Source: Mesonia ostreae (GTDB lineage Bacteria > Bacteroidota > Bacteroidia > Flavobacteriales > Flavobacteriaceae). From it: a stretch of 64,000 nucleotides of DNA. The notes beneath the pieces were generated by a model, which saw only the letters and a program-made list of their open reading frames with translations, made no database searches and was not told the origin of the DNA. The translations under genes were made by a program, and so were the position numbers. The stretch lies in assembly GCF_031845265.1 (NCBI RefSeq), contig NZ_JAVRBG010000007.1, positions 138,429 to 202,428 of the forward strand, written 5' to 3'. This document shows, one piece after another, positions 47,659-56,629 of the stretch. The stretch's first letter is position 1, and each line of letters begins with the position of its first letter.

Positions 47659-49986
47659 GTGGCAAAAACACAATCAAACAAAAAAGAGAAAAAGGAAACC
47701 AATTCCTTTGGAAAGTATATTGGTATTTTCTGGAAGCTTTTTGCTTTGGGAGTCCTATTAGTGGTGGCGATTTTCTTAATGGCAGGCTGGGGAATGTTAG
47801 GAGAGATGCCAAGTTTTGAACAGCTAGAAAATCCCGAAACCAATTTGGCTACAGAAGTTTTTTCTTCAGACGGAGAAACTTTAGGGAAATACTATAATGA
47901 GAATCGCACTCCTATCAAGTACGAAGAGCTTCCTACAAACTTAATTAATGCATTAGTTGCTACAGAAGACGAACGCTATTATGATCATTCAGGAATTGAT
48001 GCAAAAGGAACTCTTAGAGCCGTTGCGTATTTAGGGTCTAATGGGGGTGCAAGTACGATTTCACAGCAGTTAGCGAAACAATTATTTACAGGTGTAAGGT
48101 CTAGTAATATTTTTGAAGCGGTAACGCAAAAGGTGAAAGAATGGGTAATTGCAGTTCGCCTAGAACGTAGTTATACCAAACAGGAAATTTTGGCGATGTA
48201 CTTTAATATCTATGATTTTAATAACAATGCAGTCGGAATTAGATCGGCTTCCCGAATTTATTTCGGCGGAAAAGATCCACAAGATTTAAAAGTGGAAGAA
48301 GCAGCAGTATTAGTGGGAATGTTTAAGAATTCCTCGCTCTACAATCCGCGTAGAAATCCTGAAGGAGTTACCAACAGGAGAAATGTGGTGCTAAAGCAAA
48401 TGGAAAGAGCCGGTTTTATTACTGAAGTGAAGAAAGATTCGCTGCAAGATCTTCCTTTAGAAATAGAATACCGTCCCGAAAGTCACCAATCTGGATTAGC
48501 TACTTATTTTAGAATGTATTTAAGAGACTTTTTAAAAGATTGGGCAAAAGAAAATCCGCAGGCAAACGGAGAAACCTATAACATTTATAGGGATGGTCTT
48601 AAAGTCTATACAAGCATCGATTATAGAATGCAATCGTATGCAGAAGAAGCGGTAGAAGCGCATATGAGAAATCTTCAGCGGGAATTTGACAAGCAAAACC
48701 TGAAAAATAAAACTGCCCCGTTTAGACAAATTTCTTCCGAAGAAGAAGAGCGCATTGTAGAACGCGCCATGAAAAATAGTGTGCGTTGGTGGGAAATGAA
48801 AGATAAAGGAATTTCCGAAGAAAAAATAAGAGCCTCTTTCGACAAAAAAACTCCCATGTCTGTTTTCGCTTGGAATGAAAAGAGAGAAAAGGACACGATT
48901 ATGACACCTAGAGATTCCATTCTTTACTATAAATCTTTTTTAAATGCAGGGATGATGTCAATGGAACCTCAAACTGGAGAAGTAAAAGCTTGGGTTGGTG
49001 GTATAGATTTGCGTCATTTTAAATACGAACACGTAAAACAAGCACGTAGACAGGTAGGTTCTACCTTTAAACCTTTTGTGTATGCAACGGCAATAGACCA
49101 ATTGCACCTTTCACCTTGTTATGAACTTCCTAATACGTTACACACAATTCCTGCAGGTAAACACGGGGTAACTAAAGATTGGACGCCAAAAAATAGTGGT
49201 GGAAAATATGGAGGAATGGTGAGTCTTAAGTACGCTTTGGCAAACTCTTTAAACACCATTACTTCGAGATTAATTGATAAAATTGGCCCCGAGCCAGTTA
49301 TCGATTTATTGGATAAATTGGGAATGGATACCAAAAATATAGATCCTGTTGCCGCGATTGCATTAGGATCTGTAGATTTAAGTGTTTTTGAAATGGTTTC
49401 GGCCTATAGCACTTTCGCCAATAAAGGCGTTTATGTAAAGCCTGTGATTGTTACGCGTATAGAAGATAAAAATGGAACGGTGCTTTATCAACACGTACCA
49501 GAAAGCAGGGACGTTATGAGCGAAGAAGCCGCTTATGTAACTATTAATTTAATGGAAGGTGTAACCCAAGGCGGTTCAGGAACGCGATTAAAAACAACTT
49601 GGTCTCCTCCTTATTATAAAGACGTAGTCACAGGTCATCCTTATGCGTTTAAAAACCCTATTGCTGGTAAAACGGGAACCACACAAAACCAAAGTGATGG
49701 GTGGTTTATGGGGATTGTACCTAATTTAACTACTGGGGTTTGGGTAGGTGGAGAAGACCGCTCCGTTCACTTTCCTGGAATAAGATACGGGCAAGGAGCA
49801 ACGATGGCGCTACCTATCTGGGGACTTTATATGAAAAAAGTGTATGAAGATGAAGACTTAAAAGTTTCTGATGGGGCTTTTGAAAAACCAGAAGAGCTTA
49901 GTATTAATATTGATTGTGATGCGCCTTCATCTGAAAATACAACGACAGAAGAAGGAAATGAAATTACAGAAGAATTAGATCTTTAA
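47659..49986 (+). CDS. Penicillin-binding protein 1A
   Basis: 775 aa bifunctional class A PBP; the start is GTG at 47659. A cytoplasmic tail is followed by a membrane anchor (about residues 19-40). The GT51 domain has the glutamate motif VATEDERYYDHSGIDAKG, GGASTISQQLAKQLF and LERSYTKQEILAMYFN. The transpeptidase domain has the SxxK site GSTFKPFVYA, then SLNTI and the KTGTT box. It polymerises and crosslinks peptidoglycan. It is co-transcribed with gldH, and a CoA-transferase gene follows 12 nt later. Confidence 0.95.
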   Translation: MAKTQSNKKEKKETNSFGKYIGIFWKLFALGVLLVVAIFLMAGWGMLGEMPSFEQLENPETNLATEVFSSDGETLGKYYNENRTPIKYEELPTNLINALVATEDERYYDHSGIDAKGTLRAVAYLGSNGGASTISQQLAKQLFTGVRSSNIFEAVTQKVKEWVIAVRLERSYTKQEILAMYFNIYDFNNNAVGIRSASRIYFGGKDPQDLKVEEAAVLVGMFKNSSLYNPRRNPEGVTNRRNVVLKQMERAGFITEVKKDSLQDLPLEIEYRPESHQSGLATYFRMYLRDFLKDWAKENPQANGETYNIYRDGLKVYTSIDYRMQSYAEEAVEAHMRNLQREFDKQNLKNKTAPFRQISSEEEERIVERAMKNSVRWWEMKDKGISEEKIRASFDKKTPMSVFAWNEKREKDTIMTPRDSILYYKSFLNAGMMSMEPQTGEVKAWVGGIDLRHFKYEHVKQARRQVGSTFKPFVYATAIDQLHLSPCYELPNTLHTIPAGKHGVTKDWTPKNSGGKYGGMVSLKYALANSLNTITSRLIDKIGPEPVIDLLDKLGMDTKNIDPVAAIALGSVDLSVFEMVSAYSTFANKGVYVKPVIVTRIEDKNGTVLYQHVPESRDVMSEEAAYVTINLMEGVTQGGSGTRLKTTWSPPYYKDVVTGHPYAFKNPIAGKTGTTQNQSDGWFMGIVPNLTTGVWVGGEDRSVHFPGIRYGQGATMALPIWGLYMKKVYEDEDLKVSDGAFEKPEELSINIDCDAPSSENTTTEEGNEITEELDL

Positions 49987-49998
49987 AAATATATTCTT

Positions 49999-50697
49999 AT
50001 GATAAGAAAAACAGTAAATAATGTAGAAGAAGCTTTAGAAGGCGTTCAAGATGGAATGACTTTTATGCTTGGCGGATTTGGACTTAGCGGAATTCCTGAA
50101 AATTCTATTGCTGAATTGGTAAAGAAAAATGTAAAAGACATCACCTGTATTTCTAACAATGCAGGAGTAGATGATTTTGGATTGGGTTTATTGCTGAAGA
50201 AAAATCAAATCAAGAAAATGATTTCTTCTTATGTAGGAGAAAATGCCGAGTTTGAGCGCCAGATGCTTAGTGGGGAGTTGGATGTAGAATTAACTCCGCA
50301 AGGTACTTTAGCTGCAAAATGCCAAGCGGCACAACAAGGTTTTCCTGCGATTTTTACTCCTGCAGGTTATGGAACTGAAGTAGCCGAAGGAAAAGAAGTA
50401 CGTGATTTTGATGGAAAAATGTATGTATTAGAAGAAGCTTATAAAGCAGATTTTGCTTTTATTAAAGCGTGGAAGGGTGATGAAGCCGGAAACCTAATTT
50501 TTAAAGGAACGGCAAGAAACTTTAACCCTAATATGTGCGGAGCTGCAAAAGTGACCGTGGTTGAGGTAGAAGAATTGGTAAAACCCGGAGAGTTAGACCC
50601 CAATCAAATTCATATTCCAGGAATCTATGTACAGCGCATTTTTCAAGGAAAAGATTACGAAAAAAGAATAGAGCAGAGAACCGTGAGGGAGAAATAA
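49999..50697 (+). CDS. scoA: 3-oxoacid CoA-transferase subunit A
   Basis: 232 aa of the family I CoA-transferase alpha subunit. It begins IRKTVNNVEEALEGVQDGMTFMLGGFGLSGIPEN and has CISNNAGVDDFGLG, FTPAGYGTEVAEGKEVRDFDGKMYVLEEAYKADFAF and a final IYVQRIFQGKDYEKRIEQRTVR. The subunit pair moves CoA between succinyl-CoA and acetoacetate or another acid. Its partner gene (51287) is separated by 589 nt holding a decayed S23-type gene and AT-rich repeats, where family members are normally adjacent. Confidence 0.93.
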   Translation: MIRKTVNNVEEALEGVQDGMTFMLGGFGLSGIPENSIAELVKKNVKDITCISNNAGVDDFGLGLLLKKNQIKKMISSYVGENAEFERQMLSGELDVELTPQGTLAAKCQAAQQGFPAIFTPAGYGTEVAEGKEVRDFDGKMYVLEEAYKADFAFIKAWKGDEAGNLIFKGTARNFNPNMCGAAKVTVVEVEELVKPGELDPNQIHIPGIYVQRIFQGKDYEKRIEQRTVREK

Positions 50698-50892
50698 TTA
50701 ATTTGAAAATGTGCCAATTTGATAATTTTTTAATGTGGCAATGTGTTAATTACAAAATGCGCTAAAGCACGATTTGAAGATGCACCAATGTGTTAATTTG
50801 AAATTTGATTAATATGTTAATTTAGAAATGAGAAAATTTGAAAATCGAGGCATTATAAATTAATTTAAAGAAGTTAATGATTGAATTTGAAC

Positions 50893-51246
50893 ATGAGAAA
50901 TAACAAAGAAAATATAATTGAAAAAAAAAGTTTCGATTTTTCATTGGCTATAATGGAGTATACTGAAGAGTTAAGAAAACTCCACAGGTAAGAACTTTCT
51001 TCTCAACTTTTTAAAAGCGGGACCTCCATAGGAGCAAACGTGTAGGAAGCTCAAAATGCGGAGAGTAAGAGAGATTTTATTCATAAATTAAAAATTTCGG
51101 CTAAGGAAGCAGATGAGACCTTGTACTGGTTAAAACTTTGTGAAGCTTCTTCAAGTTATCCTGCTCCGTCAAAATTTTTAGTAGAAGAAATAGAAGTAAT
51201 TATAAGAATACTTTCGAAAATTATAAGCTCGAGTAAAGCTTCATAA
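50893..51246 (+). pseudogene. Decayed four-helix-bundle (S23/IVS) protein gene
   Basis: One frame from ATG 50893 to TAA 51244 reads as a 117-residue four-helix-bundle protein of the S23/IVS family: KSFDFSLAIMEYTEELRKLHR, then after a stop ELSSQLFKSGTSIGANV, then after a stop EAQNAESKRDFIHKLKISAK and EADETLYWLKLCEAS. In-frame stops at 50989-50991 (TAA) and 51043-51045 (TAG) interrupt it; the second replaces the Glu of the usual GANVEEAQ. The flanks are AT-rich with repeated TGTTAATTTGAAA-like and AATTTGAAAAT units. Confidence 0.85.
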
Positions 51247-51286
51247 TTCTCAAATTATTAAATTGTATAATTTTCAAATTGAAAAA

Positions 51287-51940
51287 ATGTTAGATAAAAA
51301 CGGAATAGCGCAACGCATAGCGAAAGAAATAAAAGACGGATATTATGTTAATCTAGGAATTGGGATTCCAACCTTGGTAGCCAATTTTGTAAATGACGAA
51401 ATAGACGTAGAGTTTCAAAGTGAAAATGGGATTCTAGGAATGGGACCTTTTCCTTTTGAAGGCGAAGAAGATGCAGATTTAATCAATGCTGGAAAGCAAA
51501 CCATTACCGCATTACCAGGAGCAAGTTTCTTTGATTCGGCGATGAGCTTTGGGATGATTCGTGGAAAACACGTAGACCTTACTATTCTTGGAGCGATGGA
51601 AGTGGCCGAAAACGGAGATATTGCCAACTGGAAAATCCCTGGGAAAATGGTAAAAGGAATGGGAGGCGCTATGGATTTGGTCGCTTCCGCAGAAAACATT
51701 ATCGTGGCGATGATGCATACCAATAGAGCGGGAGATTCTAAGCTATTAAAACGTTGTTCATTACCGCTTACAGGCGTAGGATGTGTGACAAGAATTGTAA
51801 CCAATCTGGCAGTTTTAGAAGTGACCGAGGACGGATTTAAACTATTAGAAAGAGCTCCGGGAGTAAGCACCGAAGAAATTCAAAAAGCTACGGAAGGTAC
51901 CTTAATTATCGAAGGAGAAATTCCCGAAATGAAACTTTAA
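51287..51940 (+). CDS. scoB: 3-oxoacid CoA-transferase subunit B
   Basis: 217 aa from the ATG at 51287; a TTG at 51263 is in frame but upstream of the family start. It begins MLDKNGIAQRIAKEIKDGYYVNLGIGIPTL and has the catalytic glutamate in FQSENGILGMGPFPF, then ALPGASFFDSAMSFGMIRGKHVDLTILGAMEV. It completes the enzyme with subunit A upstream. The two are now separated by a pseudogene. Confidence 0.93.
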   Translation: MLDKNGIAQRIAKEIKDGYYVNLGIGIPTLVANFVNDEIDVEFQSENGILGMGPFPFEGEEDADLINAGKQTITALPGASFFDSAMSFGMIRGKHVDLTILGAMEVAENGDIANWKIPGKMVKGMGGAMDLVASAENIIVAMMHTNRAGDSKLLKRCSLPLTGVGCVTRIVTNLAVLEVTEDGFKLLERAPGVSTEEIQKATEGTLIIEGEIPEMKL

Positions 51941-51942
51941 GT

Positions 51943-52320
51943 ATGGGATTATTCAATAGCATTCTAGGAAATTCTAGTGAAGTTTCTGTAGAGAAACTTC
52001 TTGAAAAATACGGGCGTTTATTGGTAGAAGGAGAAGATATAGAAATAGGTTTTAAACTGTTTCGAGATACTTTTATGTTTACCAATAAGCGTTTGGTGCT
52101 AATTGATGTGCAAGGCCTTTCGGGGAGTAAAGCCGAATACAAATCCTTGCCTTACAAAAACATCTCTAGGTTTTCTTTAGAAACCGCAGGAACCTTTGAC
52201 CTAGATGCCGAACTTAAGATTTGGATTTCTAGTGAAGACCTTCCTTCCGTAAGTAAAAAATTTAATAAAAGTATTGATGTGTACGAGGTGCAACGCTATC
52301 TAGCGCAAAAAGTACTTTAA
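51943..52320 (+). CDS. Bacterial PH-domain protein
   Basis: 125 aa. The N-terminal helix (LFNSILGNSSEVSVEKLLEKYGRLLVEGE) is followed by the bPH pattern IEIGFKLFRDTFMFTNKRLVLIDVQGLSG ... YKSLPYKNISRFSLETAG, with the TNKRL turn that marks the family. It lies 2 nt after scoB, but the products are unlikely to be related. Ligand unknown. Confidence 0.85.
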   Translation: MGLFNSILGNSSEVSVEKLLEKYGRLLVEGEDIEIGFKLFRDTFMFTNKRLVLIDVQGLSGSKAEYKSLPYKNISRFSLETAGTFDLDAELKIWISSEDLPSVSKKFNKSIDVYEVQRYLAQKVL

Positions 52321-52366
52321 GAAAAGCCTCTAGGTAAGACTAGATTTCATTTTTTCTCTTTCTCCT

Positions 52367-52822
52367 ATGAATGAAAACGCAATACATATTCGTGCTTATA
52401 GAGAGAAAGACCAACCTGCTTTAGTAGCCCTTCTAAAACTCAATACACCTACCTACTTTTCTGTAGAAGAAGAAAGAGATCTCATCACCTATTTAGAAAC
52501 GGAACGCGAAGATTATTTTGTGGTAGAACTTGCTCATAAAATTGTAGGCTGCGGCGGAATAAACACAAAAGGAACTACAGGCATTTTAAGTTGGGCTTTT
52601 ATTCATCCCGAATACCAACGAAAAGGCATAGGAAATCAATTGATTGCCTACCGAATAAAGCATCTTCTTCAACAAAAGAAAAGTTCAAAAATTATCGTCC
52701 GCACCATCCAATTGGTGTATCCTTTTTTCGAGAAAAATGGATTTAAAGTGATGCAAGTGGAAAAAGACTATTGGTCTAAAGGCTTCGACTTATATTTGAT
52801 GGAATATCAAAACAAAGCATAA
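52367..52822 (+). CDS. GNAT-family N-acetyltransferase
   Basis: 151 aa. GNAT motif A is ILSWAFIHPEYQRKGIGNQLIAYRIKHL (V-x-P-x-x-Q-x-x-G-x-G/A acetyl-CoA loop), preceded by VGCGGI and followed by the VYPFFEKNGFKV motif B-like region. The substrate is not predictable. It is convergent with the sterol desaturase gene (7-nt gap). Confidence 0.9.
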   Translation: MNENAIHIRAYREKDQPALVALLKLNTPTYFSVEEERDLITYLETEREDYFVVELAHKIVGCGGINTKGTTGILSWAFIHPEYQRKGIGNQLIAYRIKHLLQQKKSSKIIVRTIQLVYPFFEKNGFKVMQVEKDYWSKGFDLYLMEYQNKA

Positions 52823-52829
52823 AGGAAAT

Positions 52830-53687
52830 CTATTCATACTTCTTTAAAGAGCTAGGCGATTGAAATAAAATAAGCGTTGCTTTTTTAATACTCCCTGCTC
52901 TCTTCATATTTTTAAAAATATCTACCCATACGTGAAATACCAGTTTCACGGGATTGTAATGTTTCGGTTGTTCTAAAATTCCATAGACGGCTTGTTCATC
53001 TTCCGGTTGAAAAGTCCCAAAAATTCTGTCCCAAAAAATAAAGGTAGATCCGTAGTTTTTATCTAAATAATGTTCATTTTTTCCGTGATGTACGCGGTGG
53101 TGAGAAGGCGTTACAAAGATATAGCTAATCCATTTTGGGAGCGTTCTTATATACTCGGTATGAATCCAGAATTGGTATAAAACCGCAATTTGGTGACATA
53201 TAAAAAAGATGACGGGATGAAACCCTAAAAAACTTATCGGGAGAAAGAAAACCACTTTTATTTGTTGTGTCCAAGAAAGTCGGAAAGAGGTAGATAAATT
53301 ATACTTTTCTGAATTGTGGTGTGTCACATGTGTCGCCCAAAAAATACTGGTTTCATGCCCAAATCGATGCGCCCAATACCTAAAAAAGTCTAGCACGATA
53401 AAACAAAGAATGCTAGTCGCCCAATTAACGGGAATACTCCAAGGCACAATATTATACACCCAAATCACCGATCCAAACAACAAGGTTTTGATAAACAGGT
53501 TTTGAATCACAGATACGAGTCCGATGCTTAGAGAAGCAAAAAAATCTTTCTTCTCGTAAAGCTCTTTTTTCTGTTTCCAGCTAAAATAAAACTCGATTAG
53601 CGCCAGTGCAATTAAAACTGGCGCAGCGTATAAAATGATATCTGGGGCACTAGACATCACTTTGTCTAGCGTAATCTTCTCTTTCAT
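52830..53687 (-). CDS. Sterol desaturase/hydroxylase-family membrane di-iron oxygenase
   Basis: 285 aa with about four membrane helices and all three histidine boxes: HRFGHE, HVTHHN and HHRVHHG. Bacterial members act on carotenoids, fatty or alkyl-glycerol chains, or hopanoids; the substrate is not readable. It starts 2 nt after the double ABC ATPase gene ends on the minus strand, so the two are co-transcribed. Confidence 0.9.
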   Translation of the reverse strand: MKEKITLDKVMSSAPDIILYAAPVLIALALIEFYFSWKQKKELYEKKDFFASLSIGLVSVIQNLFIKTLLFGSVIWVYNIVPWSIPVNWATSILCFIVLDFFRYWAHRFGHETSIFWATHVTHHNSEKYNLSTSFRLSWTQQIKVVFFLPISFLGFHPVIFFICHQIAVLYQFWIHTEYIRTLPKWISYIFVTPSHHRVHHGKNEHYLDKNYGSTFIFWDRIFGTFQPEDEQAVYGILEQPKHYNPVKLVFHVWVDIFKNMKRAGSIKKATLILFQSPSSLKKYE

Positions 53688-53689
53688 AA

Positions 53690-55378
53690 TTACAATCCTT
53701 TTGGTATCGCATTAATCAATTCTTGCGTATACTCCTTTTCTGGGTGAGCATAAACCTTATCGGCATCACCGCGTTCTACAATTTCTCCTTTATTCATCAC
53801 TAAAAGTTGGTCGGCCATATATTTTACTACCGCCAAATCGTGAGAAATGAAAATATACGTAAATCCAAACTTCTCTTTCAGCTCATTTAACAAGTTTAAC
53901 ACTTGCGCCTGCACCGAAATGTCTAAAGCAGAAACGGATTCGTCACAAATAATGAGTTTGGGTTCTACCGCAATGGTTCGCGCAATTCCAATCCGTTGGC
54001 GTTGTCCGCCGCTAAATTCATGCGGGTATCTATAAAAATGCTCTTCCTCCAAACCTACGCGTTTTAATAACTCGAGTGTTTTTGCTTTTCGCTCCTTTTT
54101 GTTTTTATACAAACCGTGCACTTCCATAGGCTCCATAATCGCTTTTCCCACTGGAATACGCGGATTTAAAGAAGAAAAAGGATCTTGAAATATCAACTGA
54201 ATCTCTTTGCGCAGTTTTCTAAGTTCTTTTTTAGGAAGCTGTGTAATGTCATTCCCTTTATACCATACTTGCCCAGCCGTTGCGGGAGTTAATTGTAAAA
54301 TCACATCTCCTAGCGTAGATTTTCCGCAGCCAGATTCTCCCACCAAGCCCAAAGTTTCTCCTTCGTAAATTTTAAAACTTACGCCGTTCACCGCTTTTAC
54401 GGTATTTGGTTTTTGAAAAATCCCAGCCTTAGAGATAAACTCTTTTTCTATATTTTTTACTTCTAATAATGCAGGCTGACTGTAAATCTTTTCGTGTCTA
54501 TCTTCTCTTTCTTGAAGAGTTTCTAAAACACTTTGGTCTTTTCTATCTATAAAATCTTTTACCGTAGGCAAACGTTTTAAGCGTTCCTTAGTATTCGGTT
54601 TTGACGCCAATAAAGCTTTGGTATATTCCTTTTGTGGATGATGAAAAATCTCTTTGGTCGTGTTTTGCTCCACGATAGATCCGTTTAACATGACTAACAC
54701 TCGATCGGCAATTTCAGAAACCAAAGCCAAGTCGTGAGAGATAAATAGGATGCTCATTTCGGTTTCTTTTTGCAGCTCCTTTAAGAGACTTAAAATCTCT
54801 TTTTGCACGGTTACATCCAAGGCGGTTGTAGGTTCATCTGCAATGAGTAATTTGGGCTTGCAAGCAATGGCCATCGCAATCATTACCCGCTGTTTTTGTC
54901 CGCCGCTAATTTGATGAGGATAAGATCCAAAGATACTTTCTGGTCGGGGTAATCTTACTTTTTCGAAGAGTTTTAAGGTTTTTTGTTTCGCTTCCGCGGA
55001 AGTGATTCCGGTATGCCTTAAAAGAATTTCTTGTACCTGAAAGCCACAAGTTAATGAGGGATTCAATGAGCTCATGGGTTCTTGAAAAATCATGGAGATT
55101 TCATTTCCGCGTAAGCTTTGCATTTCTTTTTCTGAAGTAAGCGCTAAATTTTTTCCTAGAAAATGAATTTCTCCTTTGCTAATTTTGGCAATGGGAGGCA
55201 ATAATTTTAAAATACTCAAGGCCGTAATCGATTTTCCCGATCCAGACTCTCCCACGACGCCTAAAATTTCATTTTTATACAATTGAAACGAAATGTCATG
55301 CAGCACCACCTTCTCTAAATCATTAGAGGTAAAGCTAACTTCCAGTTCTTTTACATTAAGTAATTCTTGTGGGTGCAT
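53690..55378 (-). CDS. Double ATP-binding ABC transporter protein (oligopeptide/YejF type)
   Basis: 562 aa with two full ABC cassettes in tandem. The first has GESGSGKSIT, the signature ISGGQKQRVMIA and Walker B LLIADEP. The second has GESGCGKST, FSGGQRQRIGIA and LIICDES. This is the fused OppD-OppF arrangement seen in YejF/GsiA-like importers. No permease or binding protein lies next to it. It contains the palindrome CTTCCGCGGAAG at 54991-55002 (read SAE). Confidence 0.93.
   Translation of the reverse strand: MHPQELLNVKELEVSFTSNDLEKVVLHDISFQLYKNEILGVVGESGSGKSITALSILKLLPPIAKISKGEIHFLGKNLALTSEKEMQSLRGNEISMIFQEPMSSLNPSLTCGFQVQEILLRHTGITSAEAKQKTLKLFEKVRLPRPESIFGSYPHQISGGQKQRVMIAMAIACKPKLLIADEPTTALDVTVQKEILSLLKELQKETEMSILFISHDLALVSEIADRVLVMLNGSIVEQNTTKEIFHHPQKEYTKALLASKPNTKERLKRLPTVKDFIDRKDQSVLETLQEREDRHEKIYSQPALLEVKNIEKEFISKAGIFQKPNTVKAVNGVSFKIYEGETLGLVGESGCGKSTLGDVILQLTPATAGQVWYKGNDITQLPKKELRKLRKEIQLIFQDPFSSLNPRIPVGKAIMEPMEVHGLYKNKKERKAKTLELLKRVGLEEEHFYRYPHEFSGGQRQRIGIARTIAVEPKLIICDESVSALDISVQAQVLNLLNELKEKFGFTYIFISHDLAVVKYMADQLLVMNKGEIVERGDADKVYAHPEKEYTQELINAIPKGL
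54991..55002. repeat. Iterated palindrome CTTCCGCGGAAG (in the ABC gene)
   Basis: A perfect 12-nt palindrome, read on the gene strand as SAE within ITSAEAKQKT. Confidence 0.85.
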
Positions 55379-55651
55379 AAAGAAATCAATCGATTTTAAA
55401 GTGAACCGAAAAATACAAATTATTTGAAGTTAAGCAGTGCTCTAAAGGCTTTTTAACGATTAAGAGAAACCGAGCTAGAAGTAGATGGAGAACTCACACG
55501 CTACTGATTTCTATTTTTAAAAAGAAACTTTGTAGACTCTTTTCAGAAGAATCTTTAGATGAAAAAAACTTTTTATAGAATTAAAGACCAAATTTTTTAA
55601 AGAAAATGAAGAGAAATAAGTCTCTGAGTATGGGTTTTCTAAATTTAATTG

Positions 55652-55815
55652 TTAATTTGGCTCGTGGGTTGATTTAAGACCCAATAAATTGGCTTTCGGG
55701 CGGTGTTTATATGCTATATCTAGGAAATGGACTAAGTTCTATTCCCGTTTAGGATAAAACATAAAACATCAATTTTTCATATGGGTAAAGCTCGGCGTGG
55801 TTCCCGAGCTTTTTA
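55652..55815 (+). ncRNA. Candidate structured small RNA in the ABC-exonuclease gap
   Basis: The 459-nt gap has no gene, but its right part looks like an RNA unit. TTAATTTG (55652-55659) is a one-mismatch -7 box. TGGGT-(loop)-ACCCA forms a hairpin at 55665-55683. A terminator stands at 55787-55812. GCTCG at 55660-55664 can also pair with CGAGC at 55805-55809, closing the whole about 150-nt region like a 6S-type long hairpin. No family was identified with certainty. The left part, 55379-55650, shows nothing. Confidence 0.3.
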
Positions 55816-55820
55816 TTTTA
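55787..55820 (+). terminator. Terminator-like hairpin in plus orientation without an upstream gene
   Basis: AAAGCTCGG-CGTGGTTC-CCGAGCTTT followed by TTATTTTA. The U-tract faces plus, but both neighbouring genes are on the minus strand. Confidence 0.75.
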
Positions 55821-55837
55821 TAGAGGTATCTTCTCAT

Positions 55838-56551
55838 TTAAACCGAAGTAATTTCAGATTCGTTTAAGAGTTTTTCTTGACGGAATTTTAAAAACACTTG
55901 CGCGATGGCGATGACATCTTTTTCGCAATAGCTCACAATGCGTTCCACATCCTTTTCTTTGTAAAAAACATCTCGTACTTGGGAGCCGTCAATATCATCT
56001 TTGGGAGAAGGAATTCCCAATATGTTGGTGAGTAACTTAAGGGAAGTGTAATGTTTATAATCACCAAACTTCCATAATTCTAGCGTATCTAGATGAGGAA
56101 CTTCCCAAGGTTTTTTTCCGAATAAATCTAATTTTGAAGGTAATTCTATCTCGTGAATAATCATTCTGCGTGCGATAAAAGGAAAATCAAACTCTTTCCC
56201 ATTATGCGCACAAAGCAAATGCTGAGCCTTATTAAAATAGGTATTCAATAGGTCTTTAAAATCCTGAAGTAGTTGTTTCTCTTCCCCATAAAAAGTGGTG
56301 ATTCTAAAACTTCGCTGGTCTGTTTTTGAAGCAAAGTAACCTACGGAAATACAAACAATCTTCCCGAATTCGGCCCAAATTCCGGCACGGTCATAAAAAT
56401 CTTCCGCAGTAAATTCTTCTTTACGTTGGTATTGGGATTTATGTTCCCAGAGCTGCTTTTTAACTTCGCTTAACTCATTATAAGATGAAAATTCGGGTAC
56501 GGTTTCAATATCTAAAAATAAGATATGTTCGAGTTGTAATTTTTTGAGCAT
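55838..56551 (-). CDS. 3'-5' exonuclease (DEDD, PolB-like fold)
   Basis: 237 aa from the ATG at 56551 (MLKKLQLEHILFLDIETVPE); a start at 56581 is less likely. The first Asp-x-Glu (FLDIET) is the ExoI site, LLCAHNGKEFDFPFIARRM is ExoII, and VSYCEKDVIAIAQ is ExoIII with its aspartate. The fold is the RNase H-like one of DNA polymerase B proofreading domains, here stand-alone. Substrate (DNA or RNA) unknown. Confidence 0.85.
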   Translation of the reverse strand: MLKKLQLEHILFLDIETVPEFSSYNELSEVKKQLWEHKSQYQRKEEFTAEDFYDRAGIWAEFGKIVCISVGYFASKTDQRSFRITTFYGEEKQLLQDFKDLLNTYFNKAQHLLCAHNGKEFDFPFIARRMIIHEIELPSKLDLFGKKPWEVPHLDTLELWKFGDYKHYTSLKLLTNILGIPSPKDDIDGSQVRDVFYKEKDVERIVSYCEKDVIAIAQVFLKFRQEKLLNESEITSV

Positions 56552-56629
56552 GCGAGATAAATTTATCTTATCAAGATACAAAAATTCTATGTATATATTT
56601 TTATCCTTTAGGCAAGATAGTTTTTAAAA

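Noticed and set aside
51415..51870. Minus-strand ORF of 151 codons opposite scoB
   Set aside because: It lies wholly inside a well-supported CoA-transferase subunit on the other strand and has no recognisable domain.
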